Below, in pieces: positions 21,268 through 32,750 of a stretch of DNA of 64,000 bases (the stretch's first letter is position 1; every line of letters starts with the position of its first letter). The notes beneath the pieces are model-generated. The model was given only the letters and a program-made list of their open reading frames with translations, searched no databases and was not told the origin of the DNA. The position numbers were made by a program, and so were the translations under genes. Source of the stretch: Cordylochernes scorpioides (lineage: Eukaryota > Arthropoda > Arachnida > Pseudoscorpiones > Chernetidae); the NCBI GenBank assembly GCA_030710605.1, contig CP092870.1, positions 54,077,921-54,141,920 of the forward strand, in the 5' to 3' direction.

Positions 21268-21360
21268 TCACGTTTTAGGCCTTGCGCTTCTTCAGTCTGA
21301 CGTTTTAGGTCTTGCGCTTCTTCAGTCTCACGTTTTAGGCCTTGCGCTTCCTCAGTCTCA
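21268..21360 (-). repeat. 33-bp x 3 repeat in Copia leader
   Basis: Three copies of a 33-bp unit containing GTTTTAGGCCTTGCGCTTC and TTCAGTCT between the 5' LTR and Gag. It lies where a primer-binding site and packaging signal would be expected; no clear primer-binding site is identified. Confidence 0.7.
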
Positions 21361-21367
21361 TAATCTT

Positions 21368-21569
21368 TGTTGTATTCCAATTGATTACACACAGCGCTCA
21401 ACGTTAATTATTATTTAATTAACTACAAGGTAAAGGGATTATATATAGATTAAATAGTAACATGGAGATAGAGAATAAGCCAGCGTGTGGCGACGCCGCC
21501 TGCAGGGTTACATCAACAGGAAGTGACGTCAGCTCCAGGGTTGCCGAGCCAACCGTCCGCTGTCCAGCA
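21368..21569 (-). repeat. Copia 5' LTR
   Basis: 202 bp, same sequence as the LTR at 18456-18657. Promoter of the minus-strand element. Confidence 0.9.
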
Positions 21570-21837
21570 GATTCAGTATACTTCGATTGTCGTTTAATAA
21601 TGTTCCACTATTATTGTATAGAGAGGAAATGACGTCTATACCTTGGGAGTGTATAACCTTAGCATGCGGCTGCGATGTCTAATATCAGTTTCTTTAAACA
21701 TCTCCATCTCGACTGCCTATTTAAATATATAGAATCCGTAGAAAAATGATTTTTCGTGGGTGTAAATGTCTTCAAAGAGACGGAAGATAAAGTTTATTCT
21801 CTATTCATGATGAAATTGTCAAAAACGTTTTAAAATT

Positions 21838-22050
21838 ACAAAATATTTGCTCACAATGAGTTTATTTTTATTTCAAAACGCTAGTTTTCAAGTGATAATC
21901 GCTCTTCAACGGGCTTAATAAAACATCGACTATATCCCACAATTAAGCCCGTTGAAGAGCGATTATCACTTGAAAGCTAGCGCTTTGTAATAAAAAGAAA
22001 CTCATTGTGAGAAAATATTCTGTAATTTTAAAACGTTTAATCTGTCAATA
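21838..22050. repeat. Palindrome with about 95-bp arms
   Basis: Arms around 21838-21920 and 21951-22050 pair through AGTGATAATCGCTCTTCAAC with GTTGAAGAGCGATTATCACT, plus the outer CTCACAATGAGTTT with AAACTCATTGTGAG. The spacer is about 30 bp. MITE or foldback of unknown family. Confidence 0.75.
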
Positions 22051-22550
22051 GCTTTATTGTTCTTGTATATAGTGTTCTCTATGCCCAATTAGCGATAATG
22101 ACATCGTGATCTGAAAGTAGATATGGTTATATTTCGCTATTTTGTAAATTTCTGGTTATGTCAGTTGTACAGAAGATATAATCGATTCTCGTTTTAACGT
22201 TTATATTAGTTATAATACGTACATTCCCGGATTGTGGTGTCTAAATATGTCGAGCTGAATATTATATTTTTGCAAAATCGTTTGAAACCACTTGTTTCCT
22301 CAGCGATTCTATTTTTTCCCCCGGCTTGTCGCGGATATTAAAATTGCTGAGTATTATAACTGATGTGTCTCTCTTGGGAGCCGTCTATATATCGTTGTAT
22401 TAAGATAAAATCTTTTGTTATTTTGTCGATATTATGGGAGATATGTACATTTAATAAAATAACGATTTTTTTGTTCAAAATGCATTCGATTGCGTAGATT
22501 TTAACACTTTTGATCATCTTAAAGAATGGCTCGGTTAAAAATAAATAGTC

Positions 22551-22990
22551 GTCTTCGAAACTATTATAGACGCGAATGATTATTTTAAAAATGAAACAAT
22601 TTTCTGTCTACTGCCCTTTCTTAAATAAAAAAAATAATTGGAGAGCCTGGCTCATCAGTGATGAACTCTCCCAGCGGTTTCGCCAGTTTAATCTACCATA
22701 CCGCAGGTATATTGCATTTTCGGTTTTCCTTTTATAGTGATACTGATGCTAGATGCTAGAATAGTTCATCTAAAATACCCATTCCAAGAGTCTAGCATCA
22801 CTATCGCTATAAAAGAAAAACCGAAAAATGCAATATAACAGCGGTATGGTAGATTAAACTGGCGGAACCACTGGGAGAGTTCACCATTGATGAGCCAGGC
22901 CCTCCACTTAATTTTTTCAATTCAGTAAGGGCAGTAGAAAATTGTTTAATTTTTAAAAGAATCATACGTGTCTATAATAGTTTCGAACTC
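22551..22990. mobile_element. MITE with about 65-bp TIRs (outer of a nested pair)
   Basis: The left end CGAAACTATTATAGACGCG ... CTACTGCCCTT is mirrored at 22925-22990. A shorter relative occurs at 23468-23606, and a fragment (GTAAGGGCAGTAGAAAATTG) lies at 8962-8981. It is interrupted by a second MITE. Confidence 0.7.
22638..22913. mobile_element. MITE nested inside the preceding one
   Basis: Inverted ends GAGAGCCTGGCTCATCAGTG and its mirror near 22913. The arms are about 110 bp, including CAGCGGTTTCGCC, ACCATACCGC and GCATTTTCGGTTTT. Half of a related copy is at 18028-18105. Confidence 0.7.
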
Positions 22991-23467
22991 TCATAACAGA
23001 TGGCGCGCTGATGTATCAAATAGTTGTCTACCGCCGCGAATTTTGCCTTATTTACATACATATCTTATTCGATTAATTCTTTATGCATAGTTGGTATTTC
23101 CACGTTTGTTTCTTGAATCGCGTAGATATCCGCTTTGAATTCCTTTTGATTCATTCTTGGAAGAACAAATACCTCTCTATTCAAGCGATGCCGCGGGCGT
23201 TCAATGTGATTTTGTTTAATTTTTCTTTATTGCATAAATCGTTATAGAATTGCTCAAAAGAGCCCAACATCCTTTGTTGAGATGACGTGAGAAATAAAAT
23301 GGAAATAAGATTTTTTAAAAAGTGTAAAAAATAATTAAAATCGTTTTTGTGTGAAAGAGGTATCACTACAGAAAATAAAATAGATAAAATAACGAAAGGA
23401 TAAAAGTGGGAACTAAAAGAAAGGATAAAAAAGAGATAAAAAGGGGAGAGATATTATACAATGGAAA

Positions 23468-23606
23468 TTCGAAACTATTATAGACGCGTATGATTCTTTT
23501 AAAAATTAAACAATTTCTATTGCCCCCTACTGCAATGGAAAAATTACATGAGGTAGAAATTGTTTAATTTTTAGAAGAATCATACACGTCTATAACAGAA
23601 GGCGCG
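23468..23606. mobile_element. Short palindromic relative of the 22551 MITE
   Basis: CTATTATAGACGCGTATGAT and AAACAATTTCTATTGCCCCC are mirrored by GTAGAAATTGTTTAATTTTT and ATCATACACGTCTATAACAG around a short loop. Confidence 0.65.
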
Positions 23607-23639
23607 ATAATGTATCATGATACGTATTATGCAATAACT

Positions 23640-24160
23640 AAAACATGCTATTCTTCTCTAATGGTTTTGAGTATTAATTTGGATTTATAGATTTTTTCAT
23701 ATAGAATTTTTCTGACTTCACTCTGCAGTTTGCCAATTTTCTTCTTGTGTTCCTGATGGCTCCCGAGGTTGCGGGGAGTTGTCGTCTTGTAGGTCGGGGT
23801 ATTTCTCTACTTGTGTTCTTGAACTTTTATTTTACTGAAGAAGCTATATCTTTTGAAGATTGTTGCGATTATTTTTTTTCCAATTCGGGATCTGGTATAT
23901 TTTCGCAATTTTCGATTTCCTTCTCTAGTTGGTAGGATTAAGATTGGTTTGTCGACATCTCGTCGTCGTCGCTGGGCTTTTTATTTTCCTTTTCATCTTT
24001 GTTTAAAAAGCCGGAATTCAACTTATTCGATTTTAACCTTACATTGCTGTTGTTTTTAAATGATTCTCCTTCCTGATTTCTAAAGATCCACAAATTGCTG
24101 ATTCCTTCTCGTCTTTTTAAAAAAATATCTTGGTTTCTACTTTTTAATTCCCTTTGCATT
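23640..24160 (-). pseudogene. Possible ORF1 (Gag-like) remnant of the same decayed LINE
   Basis: Minus-strand frames are Lys/Asn/Glu/Gln-rich and hydrophilic (for example EKYPDLQDDNSPQPREPSG at about 23810-23750, and the 73-aa frame 24159-23938). They lie just upstream of the endonuclease remnant at 23235, where ORF1 would be expected. No zinc knuckle is seen. The assignment is positional inference. Confidence 0.3.
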
Positions 24161-24294
24161 TCGCAATTGATTCACTTTCTTTATTACTTTATATTATCCC
24201 ATATATAGCTGCATAGTCCCATTGTTTACGCTATAGAACTCCGATGGTTTTAGTTGGAGATTCCTAATATTCTTTTTTACTTCAGGTTGCTCTT

Positions 24295-24840
24295 CGTTAG
24301 TGAATTTGGTAGTTCTTAGCTGTTGAATCTAGTAGTGCTCGCTGTGTGTTGAATCTGGTAGTTCTTCGCCGTTGAATCTGGCCGTTCTTTGCTGTTGAAA
24401 TTGATAGTTCTTCGCTTTGAAATTTTTAGGTTTTCGCTGTTGAATCTGGAAGTTTCTCGCTTATGAATCTGGTAGTGTTTCGCTGTTGAATCTAGTAGTT
24501 CTTCAATTTTGAATCTTGTGGTTCCTTGCTGTTTAAAATGATAGATCTTCGCTGTTGAATCTCGCAGGTCTTAGATGCTGAAATTGGTAGATTTTCGGTG
24601 TTGAATCTGGTAGTAGTTCTTCCCTGTTGAAATTAGTAATTCTTCGCTCTTGGAATTGGTAGTTCTCCGCTGTTGAAATTGGTAGTTACTCGCTTTTGAA
24701 TCAGGTATTTCTTTGATGTTGAATAGGCTTGCTCTTCGCTGTTGAATATGGTAGTAGTTCTTCTCTGTTGAAATTAGTATTTCTTCGCTCTTGAAATGGG
24801 TAGTTTTTCGCTGTCGAATCTCAATATCATCCGTTCTTAT
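24295..24840. repeat. Degenerate 22-24-bp minisatellite
   Basis: Units around GTTGAATCTGGTAGTTCTTCGCT repeat about 23 times with much variation. Similar words (TTCGCTGTTGATTC) recur thinly through 24.9-30.1 kb and 58.4-62.3 kb, suggesting a large decayed satellite block. Confidence 0.75.
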
Positions 24841-26000
24841 TTTTCCATTATCTTGCTCTAGGATCCCGTTGTTTCTTACTGTCGTTTCAGATATTCCCCG
24901 ACTTTGATTCCCGCTGTTCTTTGCTCATGTTTCTATACTTAAAAATATATGCATTTACTCCATTATATTGCCATTTATACCCGCTCCATATTTCCGAATA
25001 TAATCGCTGTAAATTGAAGATATTTTAGTATCTATATTTCTGCTGCAATTCGCTGTTAATTTCCATGATTGAATCCCGCTGTTTCTTTGTTGCAGTTTCC
25101 TGATATTTGTCGATGTTGATTTGAGCAATTCATTAGTTTTGATTCCCTGTATTCAAAGCGGTAGATTCTGTTTGATATTAAACGAAAAATTTAGCAGAAA
25201 TAGCACTGTAAATTAAATTTCTATTCTGAAAACTATTCTTTATTATTTCTCTATTTTTTGCTCTACATTCTCATACCTAGCTGTTGATATCCGCTGCGTC
25301 TTTACTATTGATTCCCTGTATAATTCTTTTGTGTTAATGTTATAGCTTACAAAATATTTCACAAGCAAAAGGTATATTTTAGATAATAATTGTTGTAGCA
25401 TACCTCTTTATATAGTTTTTTTTATCACGGTAATATCTCAATAATGATTCAAGTTATTGCTTGCTTTTGAATCCCGATCTTTTTCACTTTGTTCTTTATA
25501 GTCTTTCCTTTTTTCCTTCATGAGAACTATTTGTTTCCATTTGATCTCTTTATATTTTGATTACTTTTCTTTTGAAATTGATTCATTTACTTCATCGATG
25601 TCTATTCTCTATTCTCTTTACGGAATATTCTAGAGCTTACGATGAAATATTTAAGTCATTTTCCATGAAAATATTTGGAATATATTTGCTTTATTTTTCG
25701 ATGTTCCTTGCTCTAGATATCCGATTTTCTTCGATGTTTGCTTTCATAAGTAGCAATGTTTGTGCATGTCTTTCCTTTCCTAATGATTTCTGAATTTTTC
25801 ACAAATAGATTGACGATAATTTGCGATGCTTATCAGCGGATTTATTCTCTGTTTAATTTTGATATTCTTCGTTGTTAATTAAAAAGGCGTCGATGTTTGG
25901 ATTCCTGCTTGTTAATTTCCTTGCATCCATGCTCCTGATTGGATCTATGCTATCTACAGACTCCCGAGGTTTTACTCTAGATTCCCGATAGCATATATAT
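24841..26000. other. Decayed minisatellite-like AT-rich block
   Basis: Scattered CCCGCTGTT and TTCGCTGTT words and T-rich simple sequence. No supported gene. Confidence 0.4.
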
Positions 26001-26672
26001 TGTAACGTGGAAAATTAGGGAAGACAAGCTTCGGGATGAGACAGCAAATTATTTCAGGCAAGAACAGTCTATGAATGGTGAACAAAAGCTAAGCCACGAG
26101 GGAAATTTACAGAGTAACAAAATATAAGCATAAAAATAATAAAATTAATAAATACTTTGTTACATAGCTTCTTCCCTATGGGAGCTGTGACCCACAGCTA
26201 ATAATTATTGTAGATACTGACATGGATCAGATGTGCTTATGCCAAGGATTTCATCGAAGTCTTGGAGCTTTATCCCTAGTATCTTTGCGTCCTTTTTTCT
26301 TGCGGCGTGAAGAGTGGGTTTGTCGTTGTATCGTCTATAGGGACATGGTCATATTGGAAGGAAGTCTTGGCTTTGACACGTTGGTGGAATCCTGGAGCCA
26401 GTCTCCGAAAATGTAGATCACAGCACCCATGGCCTCTAGGTCTTTTCGGCGATCTTCAGTTTGTCTTCCCCAACTTACCCAGCATCTCCACCAAAATACC
26501 ACGTGGAAAATTGGGGAAGACCAACTTCGGGATGAGGGAGCAATTTATTTCAGGCAAGAACAAACTATGAATGGTAAACAAAAGATAAGCCACAAGGGAA
26601 ATTTACAGAGTAGCAAAATATAAACATAAAAATGACCACTCTGTTAATAAAAATAATAAATACTTTGTTACA
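26001..26672 (-). mobile_element. TRIM (mini LTR element), copy 1
   Basis: Direct terminal repeats 26001-26164 and about 26494-26672 (TGTAACGTGG ... TTTGTTACA) flank an interior of about 330 bp with no gene. Flanks carry a 4-bp ATAT on both sides. Next to the right repeat, the minus strand reads TTTTGGTGGAGATGCTGGG. It is PBS-like and nearly shared with the Gypsy at 31062 (TTTGGTGGAGATTCCGGG). A Gypsy-type TRIM on the minus strand is the best fit. Confidence 0.75.
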
Positions 26673-26975
26673 ATATTTTAGATTCTCATTATTCTTTGCT
26701 GTTGATTTACGCCGTTCCTTCGATGCTATTTTCGATTATAAGCGCTGTCTATTCTTATTGTATTAGCTGCAGATCCTTAATATTTAAACATTTGAAATAT
26801 CCGATAATAATTGTTATAGCTACTATATATCCTTCCTTTGTTGTTAAATACTTTTTTTCGTTATTGGTTTCTTCGTTGTCGATTTTCAAAGGGCATTTCC
26901 TATTGATTCCCAATATGTGTTGTTTATTAGCAGTGATCTTTCAGCATATTTGCAAATATTACCTCGTAATTAACG

Positions 26976-27860
26976 ATGATACTCGTTGTACATTCTAGAT
27001 CTACCTTTCTGTTGATTTTTTTTCTGAACGTCATCTTCAGCCCAGGAACAACATTCTTGCATTGCTTGAGGCTGCCATTCGAGGTTGGCCCCCTACACCT
27101 GCGGCCACTCCCTAGTCGGGCGGGCCACAGCCGCAAACTTCTTGAGGCTTCCATCGTTGGTCTACCAGCTTTACGGAGATCTGCCCAATCTACACTAGAC
27201 TACACCATTTAGAAGATAAGGTTCATCTAGCGCGATACATCTGGGGGCCGGAGCGAACCGCTTAGTTGCCCGAAAAGATCCTGACGAGGCTTGTCTCTCT
27301 AGGAGGATTCGGGCTAATGGACATTGGGACTCAGCTTCGATTGCCATGTCTGATGGGTATGCAGGCCTCGCTGCGTGGCGGCCGCAGCGCCTACTCCTGG
27401 CTGGTAGAAAGCGGCGCGTGGCACTACCTCCCTCCATCCGGGTCCTGGCTCCAACCACACCGTCTCCGGCTGCTCAAGATCTGGAAGGTGATCACCGAGA
27501 TCCTTGAGATAGATCACCGCGCGCTGACTCTGTCTCAGCTTCTGGACCTCCCCATCATCGGGGGCTGCTGCCTCCTATGTCCACCTGACCTTCTGGCTCC
27601 TGCACGATGGATCAGTGCCCATTAGACACTTTGTAGGACCTGCTGCTACCATCACTCGCACAGCGCGTTGTGCTCTGGCGGAAGCAGCCTCCTTGTCCAG
27701 CTTCTGCTGGCGTCTGGCGGACGATAACCTGCGCAGAATTTCCGCGTTGACCCCATCGTGGAGGCTGTGGTGCTTCGCGGGACGAAGACTCCATTCTTGC
27801 GCGTCACCACCCGCACTGCCCGCCGCATGCTGAACCGCCAGTCTTGGCTGCTCTAGCCAT
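26976..27860 (+). pseudogene. LINE fragment (region after RT), GC-rich
   Basis: A GC-rich island in AT-rich DNA. The plus frame reads KILTRLVSLGGFGLMDIGTQLRL (27270-27340), the GG-(L/F)-G-L-D-I block that follows RT in many L1-type LINEs. An upstream frame LLEASIVGLPALRRSA and a downstream ASAGVWRTITCAEFP continue in shifted frames. No RT core remains. The clade is uncertain. Confidence 0.5.
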
Positions 27861-28560
27861 CAACCAGCTAGTGACGACACATTTTGATTCCAAATAGAAT
27901 AGAACCTCGATCAGAGTACAATCGCACTAGATGACACCTATCTACAAATGACAGTTTTCATTCTAAAAATTGTCATTTTGACAAATAATAACTCTTCAGG
28001 AAAATGATAACACTCCCTATAGGACACATTTTATGCAACTAGGTGTCCTCTACAGAGAGAGGTTCTATTGTATTTGTTGATTTTCTATGCCATCTTTCAT
28101 ATTAATTTTAATATTTCTTGCTTTTATTTACCGATATTATTTGCTGTCATTTTCAGATATTCATTGCTCTCAATTTTCTTTGTTCTTTAATTATTCGCTG
28201 GATTTCCTATGAATTTCCCTTATATATCTGCTCAACATTACAGCTAATATTGACTGATAATTCAAGATATTCAATTCTTTTTTCAAATTTATCTGTTCTT
28301 TGCTGTTGATTCTTCTACTCTGAAATTCCTTTCTTTCGGGTTTTTGATCTTCATTTCTTTTTATTTCATTGATTTCACTTCTCATTTTTTATTTCTGGGG
28401 TATTTCGTTGTAGAAAGGCGATAATACTGGCTTTTTAAATTAGCCTTTAAGAATAATAAGATTCCTTCCTTGTTGATTCTCACTGAATATTTATATCTTA
28501 TGTCTCTCTTTCTAATGAGTTTCGAAATTCCACATATTTGCTTTCCAGAGTTAAACAATG
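27861..28560. other. Decayed minisatellite-like DNA
   Basis: Includes a lone unit related to the 31-bp minisatellite (AGGTGTCCTCTACAGAGAG, about 28042-28060). No gene supported. Confidence 0.35.
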
Positions 28561-28562
28561 TA

Positions 28563-29861
28563 CAGGGTCCATTATGAAAGTAATGAGCATAATGTTATTG
28601 TGACGCGACGATAGATGGCAGCACGGTAAAACCGTGGGAAATGTGGTGGAGGGATATGCCCTTTCAATCCATCCGGCCGTCAGTTGAGTTCGAGCAGTGT
28701 GAGGGGAGATACATGCCTCCGCTTGAAGTGTGTTTTCAACTTTTGTAACATAGCGCGATGGAGCGTTCACTTGAACAACGATACGCCATAAAGTTTTGCG
28801 TGAAGCTTGGAAAAAATGCAATCGAAACATTCCAGATGGACGATTGCATTTCAAAATCACAGTCTGGGAAGTGGCACAAGGCGTTCAAGGAGGGCCGGGA
28901 GGAGGTCGCCGACGAACCCCGTTCAGGACGCCCAACAACGGCCAGAATTGACGAGAACGTGGATCGTGTGCTCGAAGTTTTGCGTACCGACCGTCGATTA
29001 AGCATCCAGCAAATTGCTGACACATTACACATGTCCACATTTGTGGTACATGGGATAGTGACCGAGGATCTGCAAATGCGTAAGGTCTGTGCGAAGCTTG
29101 TAACGAAAGTGTTGACGCAAGACCAGAAAGAACTTAGAGTTTTGCGCTGTCAAGAATTGTTGGATTTGATTCAAAATGAACTGGACTTTTTGAACTCTGT
29201 AGTAACCGGAGACGAATCCTGGATGTTTGAATACGACCCAGAGTCGAAAGGGCAGAGCTGTGCATGGCACACAAAATCATCCCCACGCCCCAAGAAAGCG
29301 CGAATGAGCAAGTCACGCATCAAAACGATGATCATTGTCTTCTTTGACATCCGAGGAATAGTCCATTGTGAGTTTGTACTGCAGGGACAAACTGTAAACT
29401 CAGCCTTTTACCTGGAGGTGCTCAGGAGATTGAAACGCCGGATCGCACGCGTGAGGACTGACATTAAAGACACGGTCAAGCTCCACCATGACAATGCCAC
29501 CAGCCACACAGCCTTCATCATTACCAACTTGCTGGCCCGGAGCAACACCCCGGTGATCCCTCACCCCCCCTTACAGTCCCGACTTAGCTCCATGTGACTT
29601 CTTTTTGTTTCCGCGACTCAAGAGAGAGATGAAAGGAAAACATTGGGAAACCGTGGAAAACATCCAACACCATGTTACAACGTTCCTGAGAAGTATTCCT
29701 GTCGAAGAGTTTCAGGGTGCCTTTCAGGCATGGCAAACGCGTCTCCGCAAGTGTATTGATGCAGGAGGAATGTATTTTGAAGAATATTGAACATTTGCAC
29801 AAATTACGATCAATAAATGTATTTTGCCAGTAAATGCTCATTTCTTTCATAATGGACCCTG
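28563..29861 (+). mobile_element. mariner transposon, near full length
   Basis: 1299 bp with inverted ends CAGGGTCCATTATGAAAG (28563-28580) and mirror (29844-29861), and TA duplications at 28561-28562 and 29862-29863. The length and layout fit a single-gene mariner. Confidence 0.95.
28758..29790 (+). pseudogene. mariner transposase, one frameshift
   Basis: Start MERSLEQRYAIKFC. N-terminal HTH region: KSQSGKWHKAFKEG, RRLSIQQIADTLHMS. Catalytic DD34D: TGDESWMFEY (first Asp), LHHDNATSHTA (second), YSPDLAPCDFFLF (third, after the frameshift). An extra C in the C-run at about 29563-29570 shifts the frame just before YSPDL, so translation ends at 29597. The remaining C-terminus is open at 29605-29790 to CIDAGGMYFEEY. 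A short in-frame gap also seems to lie after ETFQM, where relatives usually carry several more residues (from memory). Otherwise almost undamaged, hence a young copy. Confidence 0.93.
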
Positions 29862-29863
29862 TA

Positions 29864-30815
29864 TATGCCCAATTTACTCCATTATTGAACACCTTGGTAC
29901 TCACTGTTGATCCCCGTTGATTCTGCTGTTGTGATTCTCGCCGAATTCAAATCATATCCTAAAGTTTGGGCTCCAAGTTCTAAAAGGTATTCTGTTGAGT
30001 TACTGAAATTCTGCCGATCTATTCCAAGATTTTCTTCGTTTTCGATACCGGCTTTAAATTCTCTATTGACTATTACTCTTTGCTGTAAATTCTCAATGTT
30101 TTCTGTATATTCCCATTACTATGTTCAATAGATTAGAAGTCCAGATGACAAGAGAAGTCGAACCACTCCTCTACGTGATGGGAGGGAGAACCAGCACAAG
30201 TAAGGGACTGCCCTGTAGGGCGTAGTACGGTGTCGTGAGCCCCGAGCCGCTACAGTAACTGTGAACAGGGAACTCTGAAATGTGGCTGACTAACGGGGCA
30301 ATCATACCCCTTCTTTCCATGGGGCAGAAAAATCAGGAATTGACGGTCCATGCTACTGCGTCTGGACAAGACACCACCACCATAGATTACCTGAATTCCT
30401 CACAGCTAATTTATGATTTATTCGTTTATATTGTTCGAATTTTTCTTTCTTAGTTATTAAACTGTTCAATTCGGTTTATGGTAGATACAGTTCCAGGTTT
30501 TCGAGAAGATTAATCACATTTTTTTCTTTTATTTGCTCAGAAATACACTGACTATGCCAGTTTTTGATGTTCATAAACAATGAAAGCTGAACCTTTTAGC
30601 TGATTTTCCGATATTCACCGTGATTGATCTTGAATATGCTTTTGACAAATTCTTAATATTCATCTGAAAATTTGTTTGAGTTTTGCTGTTTTTCTAAGTA
30701 TTCTCCTTTCTTATTTCTAGATCTTTCTCTTGCTATTTAACCACGCTGCAGATGATATTTTTCAGTTTATTTACGATTTAAAAAAATAAAACGTTTTTTC
30801 TCTGATTTATAATAT
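29864..30815. other. Intervening DNA; unrecognised GC-richer patch at 30138-30400
   Basis: The patch contains AGGGACTGCCCTGTAGGGCG and CACCACCACCATAGATTACC and has no frame. It looks like an inserted non-coding repeat. The remainder is decayed T-rich sequence. Confidence 0.35.
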
Positions 30816-31061
30816 TGCGGCATTTACTTTTATACATGATCTGAAGCTCTCCTCTATTTCTCAAGTTGAGAAAACACAGCATTAAAGGGGTAGAAGAGCT
30901 TGTGACTCGTGGCTCGTAGAGACCGCGCCACGGGCAGAAGGAGATAATAAACATATATTTCTTGGAAGTCATTTAAAACTCAACGTCTAAGTTTATTTTT
31001 GGAAAGTTAAGTTTCTTGAAACTTTACAAGGCAGTTTCTCAGTGTTATCTTCTACGCGACA
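30816..31061 (+). repeat. Gypsy 5' LTR
   Basis: 246 bp. Starts TGCGGCATTTAC and ends CTACGCGACA. Confidence 0.92.
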
Positions 31062-31169
31062 TCTTTGGTGGAGATTCCGGGTATATTCAAGACGGCACTT
31101 AGAAGGAGCTTCCAACTGCAAGGGCTACAACCCCAATACGGATTTGAGGATCTGCCAAGCAGTACAAAG

Positions 31170-32359
31170 ATGGTGACAACTGAAGCTTCTGGGACTTCCG
31201 AAGTTTTCGGAGCAAATTCTGGACAACAATCTTACGCCTGTCATATTCCAAGGAATCCTCCGACTTTCTCTGGCGAGAGTGCTCAAGATCCCCAGAAATG
31301 GATTAAAATGTTTGAAAGGGTCGCAAAATACAACAAATGGGATGAGACTCAAAGCCTTGCCAATGTTGTATTCTTCCTCGAGGGAACAGCCACCCAGTGG
31401 TTCGATAACAACGAGGACATCATTAATTCATGGACTCAATTCAAGACTGATCTTTGTGAAGTGTTTGGGCAAAAAGAAGAGCTTACTCGACGAGCCGAAA
31501 TGACACTAAAGACCAGAGCTCAAAAGCTTGGAGAGACAACCGAATCTTACATTCAAGAAATCCTATCACTGTGCTCCCGAGTTAATCCCGAAATGGAGGA
31601 GGAAGAAAATGTTGGACATTTGATGAAGGGGATTGCCGAAGATTTCTACCAAGCTCTAATTGTCAAAGATCCCACAACTGTTGACGAGCTGGTGAAATTT
31701 GACGACAGCTGGAGAACATGAAACAACGCCGCATCAAAAGAACACGTTATGAAAGATTACCGAACGTGACTCCGATCTCGTCGGACTTTGAAGAAGATTT
31801 AGCCTTAAAGATTCGACGGATTTTCCAGGAAGAGTTGCAAAAGATTATGCCTAAAATGTCTGAAGTGGAACCCTTTAGAACAACTGACGTGAATTCTTTG
31901 GGGGCCATAGTTAAAGAGGAGGTGCAACAAGTACTCGCCCCAATTACAAGGCGAAGTATCCAATCTCAAAGAAGGAGAACGTTTGTACCAAGATTTCGAC
32001 GAGAAGATGACTACACTCCATATGCCCCCAGAACATCTGACCAATGGCGAACGGTTGATAACCAACCTATCTATTTCCATTACGGGAAGCCAGGCCATGT
32101 TTTACGTTACTGTCGAGAAAGAAGACGTACCTTTGAGGATGCCAGATTGAGAAGAACACTTCCAGCGGCCGACAATGCAACCCCACAAAGACCCTACGAT
32201 TTGAATGACGATTTCCCAACTCTCCCTAGACCCGGAGGTTTTAGCCGCAGTGCTTCACCATATCCAGGCAGAGGAAGGATGCCAAGACGAAGAAGCCAAT
32301 CACCAAGGGCAGGCCGTTTGTCAAGCCGCTCACCCCGTCGCCAAAATGAGGAAAACTAG
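31170..32359 (+). pseudogene. Gypsy Gag, frameshifted, zinc knuckle damaged
   Basis: ATG at 31170 (MVTTEASGTSEVF) rather than an upstream non-ATG extension through the PBS. A retrotransposon Gag capsid region spans 31245-31700 (PPTFSGESAQDPQKWIKMFE, GTATQWFD, ESYIQEILSLC). A frameshift near 31700 moves to the frame 31718-32359. The single CCHC knuckle reads YFHYGKPGHVLRYC, so both leading Cys are Tyr, which should abolish zinc binding. An Arg/Ser-rich tail (RRRSQSPRAGRLSSRSPRR) follows. Confidence 0.88.
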
Positions 32360-32459
32360 GATGCGCGACGTATATGGGGGGTGAGGCCGCAGTTTTTGAA
32401 AATCCTCCATAATCGACATCTGCAAAATTAAAACGGAATTGTATAAAAGGGAACATTAA

Positions 32460-32750
32460 TGGACTGGAAACTACAATATTGATAGACTCGGGCGCAGATT
32501 ATTCAGTGATTTCAGAAACGTTTTGAAGACGTCTGAGAACTCCATTTTTTGTTGAATCTGGACCAGTCGTTAAAGTCGCCAATGGAAAGCTTGTCAAAAC
32601 TTTTGGAAAATGTTCACTAAAGGTCCTTATCAATGATCTCGCCACAATCTTTGAATTTATCGTAATTCCTGATTGCAGCCACGATATAATTTTGGGTTGG
32701 GATTTCTTCAAAGCAACAAGAGCGGTTATTGATTGTGGCCATCAATAATT
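32460..32750 (+). pseudogene. Gypsy aspartic protease remnant
   Basis: ILIDSGADYSVIS at about 32478-32515 carries the DSG catalytic triplet. FEFIVIPDCSHDIILGWDFF at about 32650-32710 is the second protease signature region (ILG-D). A TGA follows ISETF, and a frame change occurs toward 32733. Confidence 0.8.

Larger units (their letters stand above)
18456..21569 (-). mobile_element. Ty1/copia retrotransposon, RT-deleted, identical LTRs
   Basis: Identical-looking 202-bp LTRs (18456-18657 and 21368-21569) with TG...CA ends and a 5-bp target duplication GATTC (18451-18455 and 21570-21574). Minus-strand orientation. The interior is only about 2.7 kb: Gag, protease and integrase are present, but the frame jumps from the first residues of the RT domain to the final residues of RNase H. 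Identical LTRs imply recent insertion, probably mobilised in trans by a complete relative. Confidence 0.93.
22075..23235 (-). pseudogene. Decayed LINE apurinic-like endonuclease, split by nested MITEs
   Basis: Minus-strand remnants of a non-LTR endonuclease. The N-terminal part at about 23235-23020 reads ITLNARGIA, then ADIYAIQETNVEIP in another frame (Asn and Glu positions of the APE fold). The C-terminal part at about 22545-22075 includes an NFN-like remnant of GDFN, then RIDYIFCTTDITRN and LSDHDVIIA, matching the D-x-I and SDH motifs. Frame changes and stops are frequent. The two parts are separated by MITEs at 22551-22990. The RT is not found downstream. Identification rests on weak but ordered motifs. 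Confidence 0.5.

Noticed and set aside
27195-27458. Minus-strand 87-aa frame
   Set aside because: Shadow of the plus-strand LINE fragment in a GC-rich island.
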